Below the pieces are notes generated by a model. That model saw only the letters and a list, made by a program, of their open reading frames with translations, did not search any database and was not told the DNA's origin. 64,000 nt of DNA from Desulfacinum infernum DSM 9756 (lineage in GTDB: Bacteria > Desulfobacterota > Syntrophobacteria > Syntrophobacterales > DSM-9756). Position numbers and translations under genes: made by a program. This document shows, in pieces, positions 25,208 through 35,050 of this stretch. The stretch spans positions 1 to 64,000 of the forward strand of contig NZ_FQVB01000019.1 in assembly GCF_900129305.1 (NCBI RefSeq), in the 5' to 3' direction. Positions within the stretch are counted from its first letter, which is position 1. Each line of letters opens with the position of its first letter.

Positions 25208-25582
25208 ATGCAAGCCCATTTGGGAGATTTTCTGGCCATTGCCTTCTACCTGGTGGTGGGGGTCGTCTTTGCCGTCATTCCCATCATTCTGTCCCATCTC
25301 ATCGTGCCTAGAAGCACGGGGCGGCTCCGGGACCAGACCTACGAGAGCGGCATGGAGACCATCGGAAGCGCCTGGATCCAGTTCACCGCCGCCTACTACA
25401 TATACGCGCTCATCTTTCTCGCCTTCGACGTGGACGTCCTTTACCTCTTTCCGGTGACCCTGGCCTACGGGCAGTATGCCGTGCGGGATTTCGTGGAGGT
25501 GGTCATCTTCGTGGGAATCCTGTCCCTGGCCATCGTTTATGCGTGGCGAAAAGGAGTCTTCGAGTGGAAAACCAAAGAGTAG
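25208..25582 (+). CDS. nuoA: NADH-quinone oxidoreductase subunit A
   Basis: A 124-aa membrane subunit of the complex I membrane-peripheral junction with three helices. The family motif [15 protein letters not shown] and the acidic [13 protein letters not shown] are present. AGAGGG lies 6 bases before the ATG. The gene starts 12 bases after nuoF and overlaps nuoB by 19 bases, so the reading is translationally coupled. Confidence 0.96.
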   Translation: MQAHLGDFLAIAFYLVVGVVFAVIPIILSHLIVPRSTGRLRDQTYESGMETIGSAWIQFTAAYYIYALIFLAFDVDVLYLFPVTLAYGQYAVRDFVEVVIFVGILSLAIVYAWRKGVFEWKTKE

Positions 25583-26079
25583 AGCCCGTCATCCAATTCG
25601 CCCTTCTGGACGATCTGCTGAACCTGGCCCGGGCCAATTCTCTCTGGCCCATGACCTTCGGCTTGGCCTGCTGCGCCATTGAGATGATGGCCGCCGGGGC
25701 GGCCCGATTCGACCTGGACCGGTTCGGCGCCGGGGTCTTCCGGCCGTCTCCCCGCCAGTCGGACGTGATGATCGTGGCGGGAACCATCGCCAAAAAGATG
25801 GCTCCGGCCATCCAGATGCTCTGGGACCAGATGCCCAACCCCAAGTGGTGCATCGCCATGGGGAACTGCGCCATCTCCGGCGGGCCTTTCGAATACGACG
25901 GTCAGTACGCCATCGTCCCGGGGGCCGATTTGATCGTCCCGGTGGACGTCTATGTGCCCGGATGTCCGCCGCGGCCGGAGGGGCTCATTCAGGGCATCCT
26001 GGCCCTGGAGGACAAGATCACCAAGGGCGAGGATCGGAACCTGCTTCGACGTTTTCAGCGGATGGGAGGTGCGAGCTGA
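25564..26079 (+). CDS. nuoB: NADH-quinone oxidoreductase subunit B
   Basis: Holds the terminal cluster N2 that reduces quinone. The 171-aa protein shows the four ligands: adjacent cysteines in [10 protein letters not shown], then MGNCAISGG, then VPGCPPRPE. The GTG at 25564 is chosen because AAGGAG lies 7 bases upstream; the apparent ATG at 25543 is inside nuoA and has no ribosome site. Confidence 0.96.
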   Translation: MENQRVEPVIQFALLDDLLNLARANSLWPMTFGLACCAIEMMAAGAARFDLDRFGAGVFRPSPRQSDVMIVAGTIAKKMAPAIQMLWDQMPNPKWCIAMGNCAISGGPFEYDGQYAIVPGADLIVPVDVYVPGCPPRPEGLIQGILALEDKITKGEDRNLLRRFQRMGGAS

Positions 26080-26081
26080 TC

Positions 26082-26555
26082 ATGGCGGCACGAGACGAGG
26101 TGGTTCGCCGGCTTCGGGAGATGCTGGGCGAGGCGGCGCTGGCGCCGGACGAGGATTATGCCAAGGGCGTGAGCTGGACGGTGCAGGTGCCGGCCGCATC
26201 CCTTCCCGAGGTCCTGGGGGTCTTCAAGGAAGCCGGCTTCTACCTGGAATCCATGACGGGGCTCGATTTTCAGGACACCCTGGAGATCGTCTACCACATG
26301 AACACCTACGAGCCCCGGTCCCGGATGGCGGTGCGGGTGTTGTGTCCCCACGACGGGGAGGTGCCTTCCGCCACGGGCCTTTACGATTCGGCCCTGTGGC
26401 AGGAACGGGAGGTCTGGGAGTTCTTCGGGGTGCGTTTTGCTGGGCACCCGGATCTGAGGCCCCTCCTGTTGCCGGAGGACAGCACCGAGCGGCCCTTGCG
26501 AAAGACTTTCGGCACGGTTCATGCCTATCGAAAGCGGGAAGAGATCTATGGCTGA
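26082..26555 (+). CDS. nuoC: NADH-quinone oxidoreductase subunit C
   Basis: Peripheral-arm 30-kDa-type subunit, 157 aa. The C-terminal family motif is clear: LWQEREVWEFFGVRFAGHPD, then LLLPED and PLRKTF. It is separate from nuoD, unlike the fused NuoCD of E. coli. The ATG at 26082 directly follows the nuoB stop, with GGGAGG 13 bases upstream. Its end overlaps the nuoD start by 8 bases. Confidence 0.93.
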   Translation: MAARDEVVRRLREMLGEAALAPDEDYAKGVSWTVQVPAASLPEVLGVFKEAGFYLESMTGLDFQDTLEIVYHMNTYEPRSRMAVRVLCPHDGEVPSATGLYDSALWQEREVWEFFGVRFAGHPDLRPLLLPEDSTERPLRKTFGTVHAYRKREEIYG

Positions 26556-27669
26556 ACAATTTGCGGAACCCGTACGGCAGCACCTTTACAGTCTGAACCT
26601 GGGTCCCCAGCACCCCAGCACCCACGGCGTCCTACGGGTGCTTCTGACCCTGGACGGCGAATACATCGTGGAAGCGGATCCCGTGATCGGCTACGGCCAC
26701 CGCGGCCACGAAAAGATGGGCGAAAACCGCACCTACCTTCAGTTCATGCCCAACACGAGCCGCATCGACTACTTGTCCGGGCTTCTCTACAACCACGGAT
26801 TCTGCCTGGCGGTGGAAAAGCTCACCGGCATCGAACCTCCGGAACGGGCCCGCTACATCCGCGTCATCTGCGCGGAGCTCAACCGCATTTCCAGCCATCT
26901 GCTGTGGTTCGGCACCTACCTCATGGACCTGGGGGCCTTCACGCCGTTTCTCTACTGTTTCGACGACCGCGAAAACATCCTGGACATCCTGGACCGGGTG
27001 AGCGGATCGCGGCTCACCTACAGCTACTGCCGGTTCGGCGGTGTCACCCGGGACATCGACGACGTCTTCATCGAACAGACCCGGGCCTTTGTGAAACGCC
27101 TGCGAAGCCGCTGGAAGGACTACCACAACCTGGTGACCAAGAACGTCATCTTCATCCACCGCACCCGGGACGTGGGCGTGATCGACAAGGATCTGGCCCT
27201 GCGCTTCGGTGTCACGGGCCCCAACCTGCGGGCGGCGGGCGTGCCCTTCGACATGCGCAAGGTGGAGCCCTACGAGGTGTACGACCGGTTCGATTTTGAG
27301 ATTCCCGTGGGCGAGAAGGGCGACGCCCTGGATCGCTACCGGGTGCGCCTGGAGGAGATGGAGCAGAGCTGCAGGATCATCGAACAGGCCCTGGATCAGC
27401 TCCCGGACGGGCCCTACCGGCAGGAGCGGGTGCGTCTCAAGGTGAAGCCGCCCCGCGGGGAGGTCTATTTCGCCTTCGAAAGCGCCCGGGGCCAGACCGC
27501 CTACTACCTGGTGAGCGACGGAAGTCCCTACCCCTACCGTTGCCACGTGCGGGTGCCCAGCTTCGGGAACCTGCACTGCCTCACGGAAGTGCTCCGGGAG
27601 ACGCTGGTGGCGGACGCCATTTCGATCCTGGGTAGCATCGACATCGTGGTGCCGGAGATTGACCGATAG
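26548..27669 (+). CDS. nuoD: NADH-quinone oxidoreductase subunit D
   Basis: 49-kDa-type subunit forming the quinone-binding cavity with NuoB. The 373-aa protein has LGPQHPSTHGVLR with the His of the quinone site, GYGHRGHEKMGENR, and the C-terminal RVPSFGNLHCL and GSIDIVVPEIDR. Its relation to [NiFe]-hydrogenase large subunits is visible, but the Ni-binding CxxC pairs are absent, as expected for complex I. GGAAGAG precedes the ATG. Confidence 0.96.
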   Translation: MAEQFAEPVRQHLYSLNLGPQHPSTHGVLRVLLTLDGEYIVEADPVIGYGHRGHEKMGENRTYLQFMPNTSRIDYLSGLLYNHGFCLAVEKLTGIEPPERARYIRVICAELNRISSHLLWFGTYLMDLGAFTPFLYCFDDRENILDILDRVSGSRLTYSYCRFGGVTRDIDDVFIEQTRAFVKRLRSRWKDYHNLVTKNVIFIHRTRDVGVIDKDLALRFGVTGPNLRAAGVPFDMRKVEPYEVYDRFDFEIPVGEKGDALDRYRVRLEEMEQSCRIIEQALDQLPDGPYRQERVRLKVKPPRGEVYFAFESARGQTAYYLVSDGSPYPYRCHVRVPSFGNLHCLTEVLRETLVADAISILGSIDIVVPEIDR

Positions 27670-27687
27670 CCGAGGGAGAACCCCGAC

Positions 27688-28677
27688 ATGACGGAAGCAG
27701 TGACGAACACGGGCGGAGACTGGCTGCGGCTCATCGTGGGCCTGATCCTGGTCCTGATCTTCAGTCAGCTCAACGCGCTTTTTCTGGTGTGGCTGGAACG
27801 GAAGGTGGCCGGGCACATCCAATTGCGTTACGGACCCATGGAGGTGGGCCCCCACGGATTGCTCCAGACCATCGTGGACGGCATCAAGCTGGTGGGAAAG
27901 GAGCTGATCACGCCGTTCAAGGCGGACAAGAAGCTCTTCGTGATCGCGCCGGTTCTGGTCTTCATGCCGGTGCTCGTCCCCTTCCTGGTGTTGCCCTTCG
28001 GGCCCGAGCTCATCATCCGGGACATGAACGTGGGCCTGCTTCTCATCTTCGCCTTCTCCACCTTCAGTGTGCTGGCCATCCTGGTGGGCGGCTGGGCGTC
28101 CAACAACAAATACGCACTCCTGGGAGCCATCCGGTCCGTGGCCCAGAACGTGGCCTACGAAATCCCTCTGCTTTTGTCGGTCATGAGCGTGGTGCTCATG
28201 GTGCATTCCTTCAAGTTCAGCGAACTGGTGATGGCCCAGCAACGAATCTGGTTCATTTTCCTGCAGCCGGTGGCGGCCATTATCTATTTCATTTGCGCCA
28301 CGGCGGAGACCAACCGGGCTCCCTTCGACATCCCCGAAGCCGAATCGGAGCTGGTGGCGGGTTTCCATACGGAATACAGCGGCATGCGCTTCGGCCTCTT
28401 CTTCCTGGCCGAATACACCAACATGTTCATCGTCTGCGCCGTGGCCACCAGCCTCTTTCTGGGCGGCTGGCACGGGCCGTTCGGATTCAGCCTGGGCATT
28501 CCCGGGGTGGTCTGGTTCCTGGCCAAGACCTACTTCCTTCTTTTCGTGCTCATGTGGTTTCGCTGGACCTTTCCGCGGGTCCGCTTCGATCAGCTCATGA
28601 ATTTTTCCTGGAAGGTGCTGATCCCGCTGAGCATGCTGAACCTGCTGGTCACGGCTCTGGTATTGAAGTTCGTCTAG
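27688..28677 (+). CDS. nuoH: NADH-quinone oxidoreductase subunit H
   Basis: Membrane subunit that lines the quinone channel, 329 aa, about eight helices. The motifs [28 protein letters not shown] and the acidic loop [24 protein letters not shown] are intact. GAGGGAGAA lies ahead of the ATG. Confidence 0.97.
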   Translation: MTEAVTNTGGDWLRLIVGLILVLIFSQLNALFLVWLERKVAGHIQLRYGPMEVGPHGLLQTIVDGIKLVGKELITPFKADKKLFVIAPVLVFMPVLVPFLVLPFGPELIIRDMNVGLLLIFAFSTFSVLAILVGGWASNNKYALLGAIRSVAQNVAYEIPLLLSVMSVVLMVHSFKFSELVMAQQRIWFIFLQPVAAIIYFICATAETNRAPFDIPEAESELVAGFHTEYSGMRFGLFFLAEYTNMFIVCAVATSLFLGGWHGPFGFSLGIPGVVWFLAKTYFLLFVLMWFRWTFPRVRFDQLMNFSWKVLIPLSMLNLLVTALVLKFV

Positions 28678-28729
28678 GGCTTGTAAGCCGGTCTGTGTAG
28701 ATCTTCGGACACACGGGTAAAGGGACGCG

Positions 28730-29170
28730 ATGGGATACTGGAAAGACATTGTGGTGGGCGGTAGGAGCCTGGTGGAGGGCATGAGGGTCACCGGCCGGGC
28801 GCTTTTCAAGCCGGTGGTGACGGTGCCGTACCCCCGCCGGCGCCTGGAGATGTCTCCGGCCTATCGGGGACACATCGAACTGAAGGTCTTCCCGGAGACG
28901 GGAACCCACGGGTGCATCGCCTGCGGTACGTGCCAGCGGGTCTGCCCGTCGGGGGTGATCAAGGTGCAGGGGGTCAAGGAGCACGCCCGCAGCGGTAAGG
29001 TGGCCACCCATTACGTCATTGATTTCACCCGGTGCAGCCTGTGCGGGTTGTGCGTGGAGAGTTGTCCCACCCAGACCCTTCAGTTTTCCACGGAATACGA
29101 ACTGGCCGGTCCGTCGCGCTGGGACGGGGTGGTGGACCTGGTGCAGAGGATGGAGGAATCCCGGTCATGA
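28730..29170 (+). CDS. nuoI: NADH-quinone oxidoreductase subunit I (two [4Fe-4S])
   Basis: Carries N6a and N6b, linking the peripheral arm to N2. The 146-aa protein has CIACGTCQRVCP and CSLCGLCVESCP. Upstream AAGGGACG precedes the ATG. The last four bases (ATGA) overlap the nuoJ start. Confidence 0.95.
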   Translation: MGYWKDIVVGGRSLVEGMRVTGRALFKPVVTVPYPRRRLEMSPAYRGHIELKVFPETGTHGCIACGTCQRVCPSGVIKVQGVKEHARSGKVATHYVIDFTRCSLCGLCVESCPTQTLQFSTEYELAGPSRWDGVVDLVQRMEESRS

Positions 29171-29691
29171 CTTCCTTTCTCACGGACGGATTGATCCACG
29201 CGGCGTTTTGGGTCGTGGTGGGCCTCACCTTCGGCGGTGCGGTCCTGGCGGTCTTTCCGCGAAACATCGTCTACAACGTCTTGGGCCTCATCGTATGCCT
29301 GTCGGGCGTGGCCGGCCTCTTCCTGTATCTGGGAAGCTTCTTCCTGGCGCTCATGCAGCTGCTCATCTACGTGGGAGCCATCTGCGTGGCCATCGTCTTC
29401 GCCATCATGCTGTCTCCTCCCCTGCATCTGGAGGCCCCTAAGCGCCGGATTCCCAAGCTGGTTTTGAGCGCGGGGGCGGCGGGCCTCTTTTTCGCGGCCA
29501 TCGCCGCCGTGAGTTGGAAGACGGCCTGGAAGCCGGCGGCCCAGCGGGGAACGGACTGGTCCATCACCACTATCGGCCATTTTCTGCTCACGAAATACAG
29601 CCTGGTTTTCGAAGTGATCTCGCTGGTGCTCCTGGTGGCCATCATCGGCGCCATACTGACCACAGGATTCAGCCGGAGGTTGTCCTCGTGA
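29167..29691 (+). CDS. nuoJ: NADH-quinone oxidoreductase subunit J
   Basis: Membrane subunit of 174 aa with five helices; the pi-bulge helix region LMQLLIYVGAICVAIVFAIML is characteristic. Start is fixed by ATGA overlap with nuoI and GAGGAAT upstream. The stop overlaps the nuoK GTG start. Confidence 0.93.
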   Translation: MTSFLTDGLIHAAFWVVVGLTFGGAVLAVFPRNIVYNVLGLIVCLSGVAGLFLYLGSFFLALMQLLIYVGAICVAIVFAIMLSPPLHLEAPKRRIPKLVLSAGAAGLFFAAIAAVSWKTAWKPAAQRGTDWSITTIGHFLLTKYSLVFEVISLVLLVAIIGAILTTGFSRRLSS

Positions 29692-29996
29692 ATTCACTAA
29701 CCGTCTATCTGGTGGTGGGGGCGGTGCTCTTCAGTTTGGGGCTCTTCGGAGTGCTCATGCGCCGGAATCTCATCGGCATGCTCATCTCCATCGAACTCAT
29801 GCTGAACGGCGCCAACCTGAACTTCATGGCCTTCAACCGGTTCCTGGCCCCCGAGCCGGCCGTGGGGCAGATCGTGACCCTGTTCGTCATGGGAATCGCG
29901 GCGGCGGAGGCGGCCATCGGGTTGAGCATCATCCTGGCCCTCTTTCGGTATCTGCATTCCATCAACGTGGAGCGGGCCCGAAGGCTGGAGGGCTGA
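29688..29996 (+). CDS. nuoK: NADH-quinone oxidoreductase subunit K
   Basis: Three-helix membrane subunit of 102 aa. It has RRNLIGMLISIELMLNGANLNF with the conserved helix-2 Glu and VMGIAAAEAAIGLSIILAL with the second conserved Glu. GTG start at 29688 with GGAGG 7 bases upstream. Confidence 0.95.
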   Translation: MNSLTVYLVVGAVLFSLGLFGVLMRRNLIGMLISIELMLNGANLNFMAFNRFLAPEPAVGQIVTLFVMGIAAAEAAIGLSIILALFRYLHSINVERARRLEG

Positions 29997-30063
29997 CCGC
30001 GGGCGTCTGGATGGAGCGGCGGCGTTGGTTGCGTTGAACCCTATCTGCATGCATTGAGGGACG

Positions 30064-32010
30064 ATGTCCATGATGTGGTTTGCCAAAGATCCCGTACTGA
30101 TGGCGGCTTCCGCTTGTGCCACCCTCCCGTTTCTGGCCATGGCGGTGATCCTCATCTTCACCCGGCAGCACAGACGGGTGTCGGCGGCCATCTCCCTTTC
30201 CGCCATCACCATGTGTCTCCTGTCGGCCGTCTACCTGCTGATGACGCTTCGCCATGCTCCCGGCCCCGTGCAGTACCAGTGGGCGTGGATCATCTCCAGC
30301 GACATGATCATCCCCTTCGGCTTTCTGTTGGACCGGCTGAGCCTGCTCATGCTCACCATCGTGGCGGTGATCGCCTTCCTGGTGCAGGTCTATTCCCTGG
30401 GCTACATGGCGGGGGATCCCGGCTTCAGCCGCTACTACGCCTTTCAGTCCCTGTTCGCCTGGGCCATGATGACCATGGTGATCGCTCCGGGCATGCTGCA
30501 GCTCTACATCTTCTGGGAGCTGGTGGGGCTCGCGTCCTATCTGCTCATCGGCTTCTACTATGAAAAGTGGAGCGCCTCCCAGGCGGGCAAGAAGGCCTTC
30601 GTCATGACGCGCTTGGGGGACATCGGCTTCTTCCTGGGGATCATCGCGGTGCTTCTGGGCTTCGGGGATCTGGGGATTCTCAGCATGAACGAGGCGGCCC
30701 AGGCCCACAAGATCGCCCCCTTTGTGGTGACCCTCTCTTCGCTTCTCATCTTCTGCGGCGTGGTGGGAAAGAGCGCCCAGTTCCCGCTGCTCACCTGGTT
30801 GCCCGACGCCATGGAAGGCCCCACGCCGGTGAGCGCGCTGCTTCACTCCGCCACCATGGTGGCCGCGGGCGTCTACATGATGAGCCGCATCTTTCCCTTC
30901 TTCGCCGCGTCGCCGGACGCCATGGCGGTGGCGCTGGCCATCGGCACCATCACCATGCTGCTGGCGTCCACCATGGCCATGGTGACCCATGACATCAAGC
31001 AGGTCTGGGCCTATTCCACGGTGAGTCAGCTGGGGTTCATGGTCATGGCCCTGGCCTCGGGCGGCTACTTCGCCGGGGTCTTCCATCTGACGACCCACGC
31101 CGGGTTCAAGGCGCTGCTCTTTCTCTGTTCGGGCATCTTCATCCACGAATTCCACACCAACGACATGCGCGAGATCGGGCGCGGCGGCGGCCGAAAACTC
31201 ACCATCCCCATGGTGTGCATGACCGTGGGCGCCCTGGCCCTGGCGGGGATCTTTCCCCTTTCGGGCTTTTTCAGCAAGGAAGCCATCATGGGGGTTCTGG
31301 CGGGAAATCCCAACAAGATCTGGCTCTTGGCCGGCCTCCTGGGCGCCCTCATGACCGCCTACTACAGCTTCCGGCTCATCTTCATGATCCTCTTTCCCCG
31401 GGAGCAGACGCATGGAGCCGAAGCCCACGGAAGCCACGGCCATGACGACCACGGCCACGAGGAGGGCCATCACGGGGCCACCTTCTGGGCCATGGCCTGG
31501 CCGGTGATGATCCTGGCCGGTATCACCCTGGTGCTGGGATTTTTCCAAAAGGAGCTGGAGCACTACCTGCTGGGGGCCGGGCCCGCCCTGCACGGGGCGG
31601 AGGCCCATGGAGAAGGCGCCGGACATGGGCTGGGCCACTATGTGCTGCTCTTTTCGGCGGTCTCTCTGGCTCTGGGCGGCATCGTGTGGGCCTGGTTCGA
31701 GTTCGGCCGGAAGAAGGCGACCCAGGAAGGGTTCCTGCGTCGTTATCCCAAGGTGGAGGCGCTTTTCGCCAACCGATGGTACATGGACCACTTCTATCGT
31801 TGGCTGGTGGATTACGTGGTCTACTGCGGCTTCACCAATCTGTTCACCCGCAACGACCGGCGCGTGATCGACGGCGGCATCGACGGCATCTGCCGGTTCA
31901 CGGTGGGCAGCGGTCGTGTGGCCAGCTTCCTCCAGTCGGGAATGCTTCAGTACAACCTGGTGCTCATGGTGGCGGGCGCGGGCGCCCTGGTCCTCTTCTT
32001 TGTGCTCTAG
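30064..32010 (+). CDS. nuoL: NADH-quinone oxidoreductase subunit L (antiporter-like)
   Basis: Largest proton-pumping antiporter-like subunit, 648 aa. It has FWELVGLASYLLIGFYYEK with the conserved helix-5 Glu, the Lys region GVVGKSAQFPLLTWLPDAMEGPTPVSALLHSATMVAAGV (helices 7-8), and a long C-terminal lateral helix. A His-rich loop (AEAHGSHGHDDHGHEEGHH, residues about 455-475) lies before the final segments and could bind metal. GAGGGACG precedes the ATG. Confidence 0.96.
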   Translation: MSMMWFAKDPVLMAASACATLPFLAMAVILIFTRQHRRVSAAISLSAITMCLLSAVYLLMTLRHAPGPVQYQWAWIISSDMIIPFGFLLDRLSLLMLTIVAVIAFLVQVYSLGYMAGDPGFSRYYAFQSLFAWAMMTMVIAPGMLQLYIFWELVGLASYLLIGFYYEKWSASQAGKKAFVMTRLGDIGFFLGIIAVLLGFGDLGILSMNEAAQAHKIAPFVVTLSSLLIFCGVVGKSAQFPLLTWLPDAMEGPTPVSALLHSATMVAAGVYMMSRIFPFFAASPDAMAVALAIGTITMLLASTMAMVTHDIKQVWAYSTVSQLGFMVMALASGGYFAGVFHLTTHAGFKALLFLCSGIFIHEFHTNDMREIGRGGGRKLTIPMVCMTVGALALAGIFPLSGFFSKEAIMGVLAGNPNKIWLLAGLLGALMTAYYSFRLIFMILFPREQTHGAEAHGSHGHDDHGHEEGHHGATFWAMAWPVMILAGITLVLGFFQKELEHYLLGAGPALHGAEAHGEGAGHGLGHYVLLFSAVSLALGGIVWAWFEFGRKKATQEGFLRRYPKVEALFANRWYMDHFYRWLVDYVVYCGFTNLFTRNDRRVIDGGIDGICRFTVGSGRVASFLQSGMLQYNLVLMVAGAGALVLFFVL

Positions 32011-32062
32011 TGCCGAAAGGCGGCGTTTTGCCAGTGAAAGGAACGACTAAGAGCGAGTGGGC

Positions 32063-33544
32063 ATGCTTATGACGGCCATGGAATTTGCACAGTTTCCGGT
32101 TCTTTCGGCGATCCTCTTTTCAACCATCCTGGCGCTCCTGGTGATTCTGTTCATCCCGGACGACCGGCCCAAGCTGATCAAGCAGGTGAGCCTGGGTTTC
32201 GCAGCGGTGGGCCTGGTCCTCTGCCTCTACGTCTACTTCGCCTACGACACCCAGAAGGGAGGGCTCCAGTTCGTGGAGCGCTTTCTGTGGGTGAAGAGCC
32301 TGGGCATCTACCACTTTCTGGCGGTGGACGGCATCAACGTGCCCATGCTGTTTCTCACGGCCGTGGTGCTCTTTACGGGCGTGCTCACCATGTGGGAGCT
32401 GGAAAAGCGGGTGAAGGAGTACTTCGCGCTCACCTACCTTCTGGTGGCCGGTGTCTACGGCGTCTTCATGAGCATGGATCTTTTCTTCATCTTCGTCTGG
32501 TACGACGTGTCGCTCTTTCCCATGTATCCGCTGATCGCCATCTGGGGCAGCACCCGCAAGGAATACGGAGCCATGAAGCTCACGCTCTATCTTCTGGCGG
32601 GAAGCGCCCTGATCCTTCCCGGCATCCTCTATCTGTGGGCCGTGGCGGGCGGAAACACCTTCGATCTTTTCGAACTCCAGCGAATCGGCTTCGACGTGCA
32701 CGTGCAGCGCATCGCCTTCCTCATGCTCTATCTGGGCTTCGGGATCCTGGCGGGCGTGTGGCCGTTCCACACCTGGTCTCCGGTGGGCCACGTGGCGGCG
32801 CCCACGGCCGTGAGCATGATCCACGCCGGGGTGCTCATGAAGCTTGGGGCCTACGGCATTCTGCGGGTGGGCATGACGCTTTGCCCCGACGGCCTGGTTT
32901 ACTGGGCGGATCTCATGGCGCTCCTGGCCACCGTGGGGATCGTCTACGGCGCCTTCGTGGGCCTGGCTCAGACGGACCTCAAATACGTGATCGGCTATTC
33001 CAGCGTCTCCCACATGGGCATCGTGGGGCTGGGCCTGGCCACCATGACCGTGGACGGCATCAACGGGGCGGTCTTCCAGATGTTTTCCCACGGCGTCATG
33101 ACGGCCCTCTTCTTCTCGGCCGTGGGCTACATCTACGACAAGACCCATACCAAGATGATCCCCGACTTGGGCGGTCTGTCCAAAACCATGCCCAAGGCGT
33201 CGGCCTTCTTCATCATCGCGGCCTTTTGCGGCATCGGCGTGCCGTGCATGAGCAGCTTCTGGGCGGAGCTGCTGGTCTTCATCTCGGCGGTGAAGACCTA
33301 TCCGATCCGGGGCATCCTGGCCGTTTCCGGCCTGGTGGTGAGCGCCCTTTTCATGCTCCGGGTGGTGCAGAAGACCTTTTACGGGGAGAAGAACCCCAAG
33401 TGGGAACACATTCCGGATGTGCCCCTTTTCCTGGCGTCTCCCAGGATCATCCTGGTGGGCATCCTGGTCTTTTTCGGTCTGTTCCCGAGGCTCATCCTGG
33501 ACGTGATCCAAAGTGCCGTGATTCCTTTTGTGAACAGCCTGTAG
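32063..33544 (+). CDS. nuoM: NADH-quinone oxidoreductase subunit M (antiporter-like)
   Basis: Proton-pumping subunit, 493 aa, about 14 helices, with [31 protein letters not shown]. The helix-5 position that is the essential Glu in E. coli NuoM (WEMMLVPMY) is Asp148 here ([10 protein letters not shown]). The start could be the GTG at 32057 or an ATG at 32063 or 32072; 32063 has GAGTGGGC just upstream. Confidence 0.94.
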   Translation: MLMTAMEFAQFPVLSAILFSTILALLVILFIPDDRPKLIKQVSLGFAAVGLVLCLYVYFAYDTQKGGLQFVERFLWVKSLGIYHFLAVDGINVPMLFLTAVVLFTGVLTMWELEKRVKEYFALTYLLVAGVYGVFMSMDLFFIFVWYDVSLFPMYPLIAIWGSTRKEYGAMKLTLYLLAGSALILPGILYLWAVAGGNTFDLFELQRIGFDVHVQRIAFLMLYLGFGILAGVWPFHTWSPVGHVAAPTAVSMIHAGVLMKLGAYGILRVGMTLCPDGLVYWADLMALLATVGIVYGAFVGLAQTDLKYVIGYSSVSHMGIVGLGLATMTVDGINGAVFQMFSHGVMTALFFSAVGYIYDKTHTKMIPDLGGLSKTMPKASAFFIIAAFCGIGVPCMSSFWAELLVFISAVKTYPIRGILAVSGLVVSALFMLRVVQKTFYGEKNPKWEHIPDVPLFLASPRIILVGILVFFGLFPRLILDVIQSAVIPFVNSL

Positions 33545-33566
33545 CGATGCGAGGGATGATTTGGTC

Positions 33567-34988
33567 ATGATGAAATGGACCCTGTTTACCCCCGAGTTGT
33601 TCTATGTGGCCATGGCGGCCGTCTTCTTCGTGGGCTCCTTGCAGAGGCGGGTGGATTCCAGGCGGCTTTATCGGTGGGCGGTCGCCCTGGCGGGGGTCGG
33701 GCTGGTGGTGAGCGTGGCCTGCACGCGCCTGGAGGGTTTTCTCTTCTTCGATTCCTACAAGGTGGATCTCTTCAGTCAGTTCTTCAAGGTGCTCATCGCC
33801 TTGGGAACCTTTTTCGTCATTCTGGTCTGCAGTGAGCTTCACGGGATCGATCCCCGCAAGCATGCGGAATTCTACTTTCTGCTGGCCGTCTGCACGTTGG
33901 CCATGATGATGCTGGTGAGCGCCGTGGAGCTCCTGACCATCTACATCGCCTTGGAGCTCTCGTCCTACTCGCTTTATCTCATGGTGCCCATGCGCCACCG
34001 GGCGGACCGCTACGTGGAATCGGGAATCAAGTACTTCATGGTGGGCGCCACGGCCTCGGCCATGATGATCTTCGGGTTGAGCTATCTGTTCGGCATGACG
34101 CACACCACCTACGTGGCCGAGATGGTCCGGGTGCTGCCGGGTCTGCTCCATCAGCCGGCGGCGGTGGTGGGCCTGGTGCTCACCCTGGCCGGCTTTTTCT
34201 TCAAGCAGGCCCTCTTTCCCTTCCACATCTGGGCGCCCGACGTGTACCAGGGAGCCGCCAACCAGGTGACCACCTACATCGCCACGGCGTCCAAGATGGC
34301 AGCCGCCGCCATGGTCATCCGTTTCGTGGGCCTCACCACCGGCCAGTCCGAGGCGCTCATCCAGCTGCTGGTGGTGCTTTCCGTCCTGTCCATGACCTTC
34401 GGCAACCTGGTGGCCATCATCCAGAAAGACATCAAGCGGCTCCTGGCCTATTCCAGTATCGCTCACGCCGGCTACATGCTCATCGGGATCCTGTGCATGA
34501 CCCAGAGGGGGTATGCCAGCGCCGTCTACTACGCCATGGCCTATCTCATCATGAACTTCGCCTGCTTCATGGTGGTCATCAAGGTGGCCGACGACGGTCA
34601 CAATCTGCAGATCAAGGAACTGGCGGGCCTTCATAAGCGCTCGCCGCTCCTGGCCATGACGCTCATGCTGGCCCTCTTCGGCCTGGCGGGCATTCCCCCC
34701 ACGCTGGGCTTTACGGGCAAGTTCCTGGTCTTTGCGGCCGCCCTGGAAAAGGGGTACCTGCTCCTGGTGATCATCGGCATGATCAACGCCACCATCTCGC
34801 TCTACTACTACCTCATCGTCATCAAGGCCGCCTACTTGCTGGAGCCCGTGCGCGAATACCCGCCGGTTCGGGTGGACACGTGGACTCGGATCCTCAGCAT
34901 CGTCCTGGTGATCGCCATGATCTATGTGGGCATCTTCCCCGACCGGTTCGTGGCCTTGTCGGAAGCCGCGGTGGCCGTGCTTCCGTGA
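33567..34988 (+). CDS. nuoN: NADH-quinone oxidoreductase subunit N (antiporter-like)
   Basis: Third antiporter-like subunit, 473 aa. It keeps the helix-5 Glu in [15 protein letters not shown] and the Lys region [51 protein letters not shown] precedes the ATG at 33567; the frame opens with TTG at 33561. It is the last membrane subunit of the cluster. Confidence 0.95.
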   Translation: MMKWTLFTPELFYVAMAAVFFVGSLQRRVDSRRLYRWAVALAGVGLVVSVACTRLEGFLFFDSYKVDLFSQFFKVLIALGTFFVILVCSELHGIDPRKHAEFYFLLAVCTLAMMMLVSAVELLTIYIALELSSYSLYLMVPMRHRADRYVESGIKYFMVGATASAMMIFGLSYLFGMTHTTYVAEMVRVLPGLLHQPAAVVGLVLTLAGFFFKQALFPFHIWAPDVYQGAANQVTTYIATASKMAAAAMVIRFVGLTTGQSEALIQLLVVLSVLSMTFGNLVAIIQKDIKRLLAYSSIAHAGYMLIGILCMTQRGYASAVYYAMAYLIMNFACFMVVIKVADDGHNLQIKELAGLHKRSPLLAMTLMLALFGLAGIPPTLGFTGKFLVFAAALEKGYLLLVIIGMINATISLYYYLIVIKAAYLLEPVREYPPVRVDTWTRILSIVLVIAMIYVGIFPDRFVALSEAAVAVLP

Positions 34989-35050
34989 CGGGGTGAGCGG
35001 AAACGATCTTACGGGATCCATCTCATGGTCTCTTTCGCAAGGAATGGAAT

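Noticed and set aside
26632-28809. Long minus-strand frame across nuoD and nuoH (725 codons)
   Set aside because: Antisense shadow, rich in His, Gln and Gly and without known domains, while both plus-strand subunits are complete. The same applies to the large minus frames across nuoL, nuoM, nuoN, nuoG and topA.
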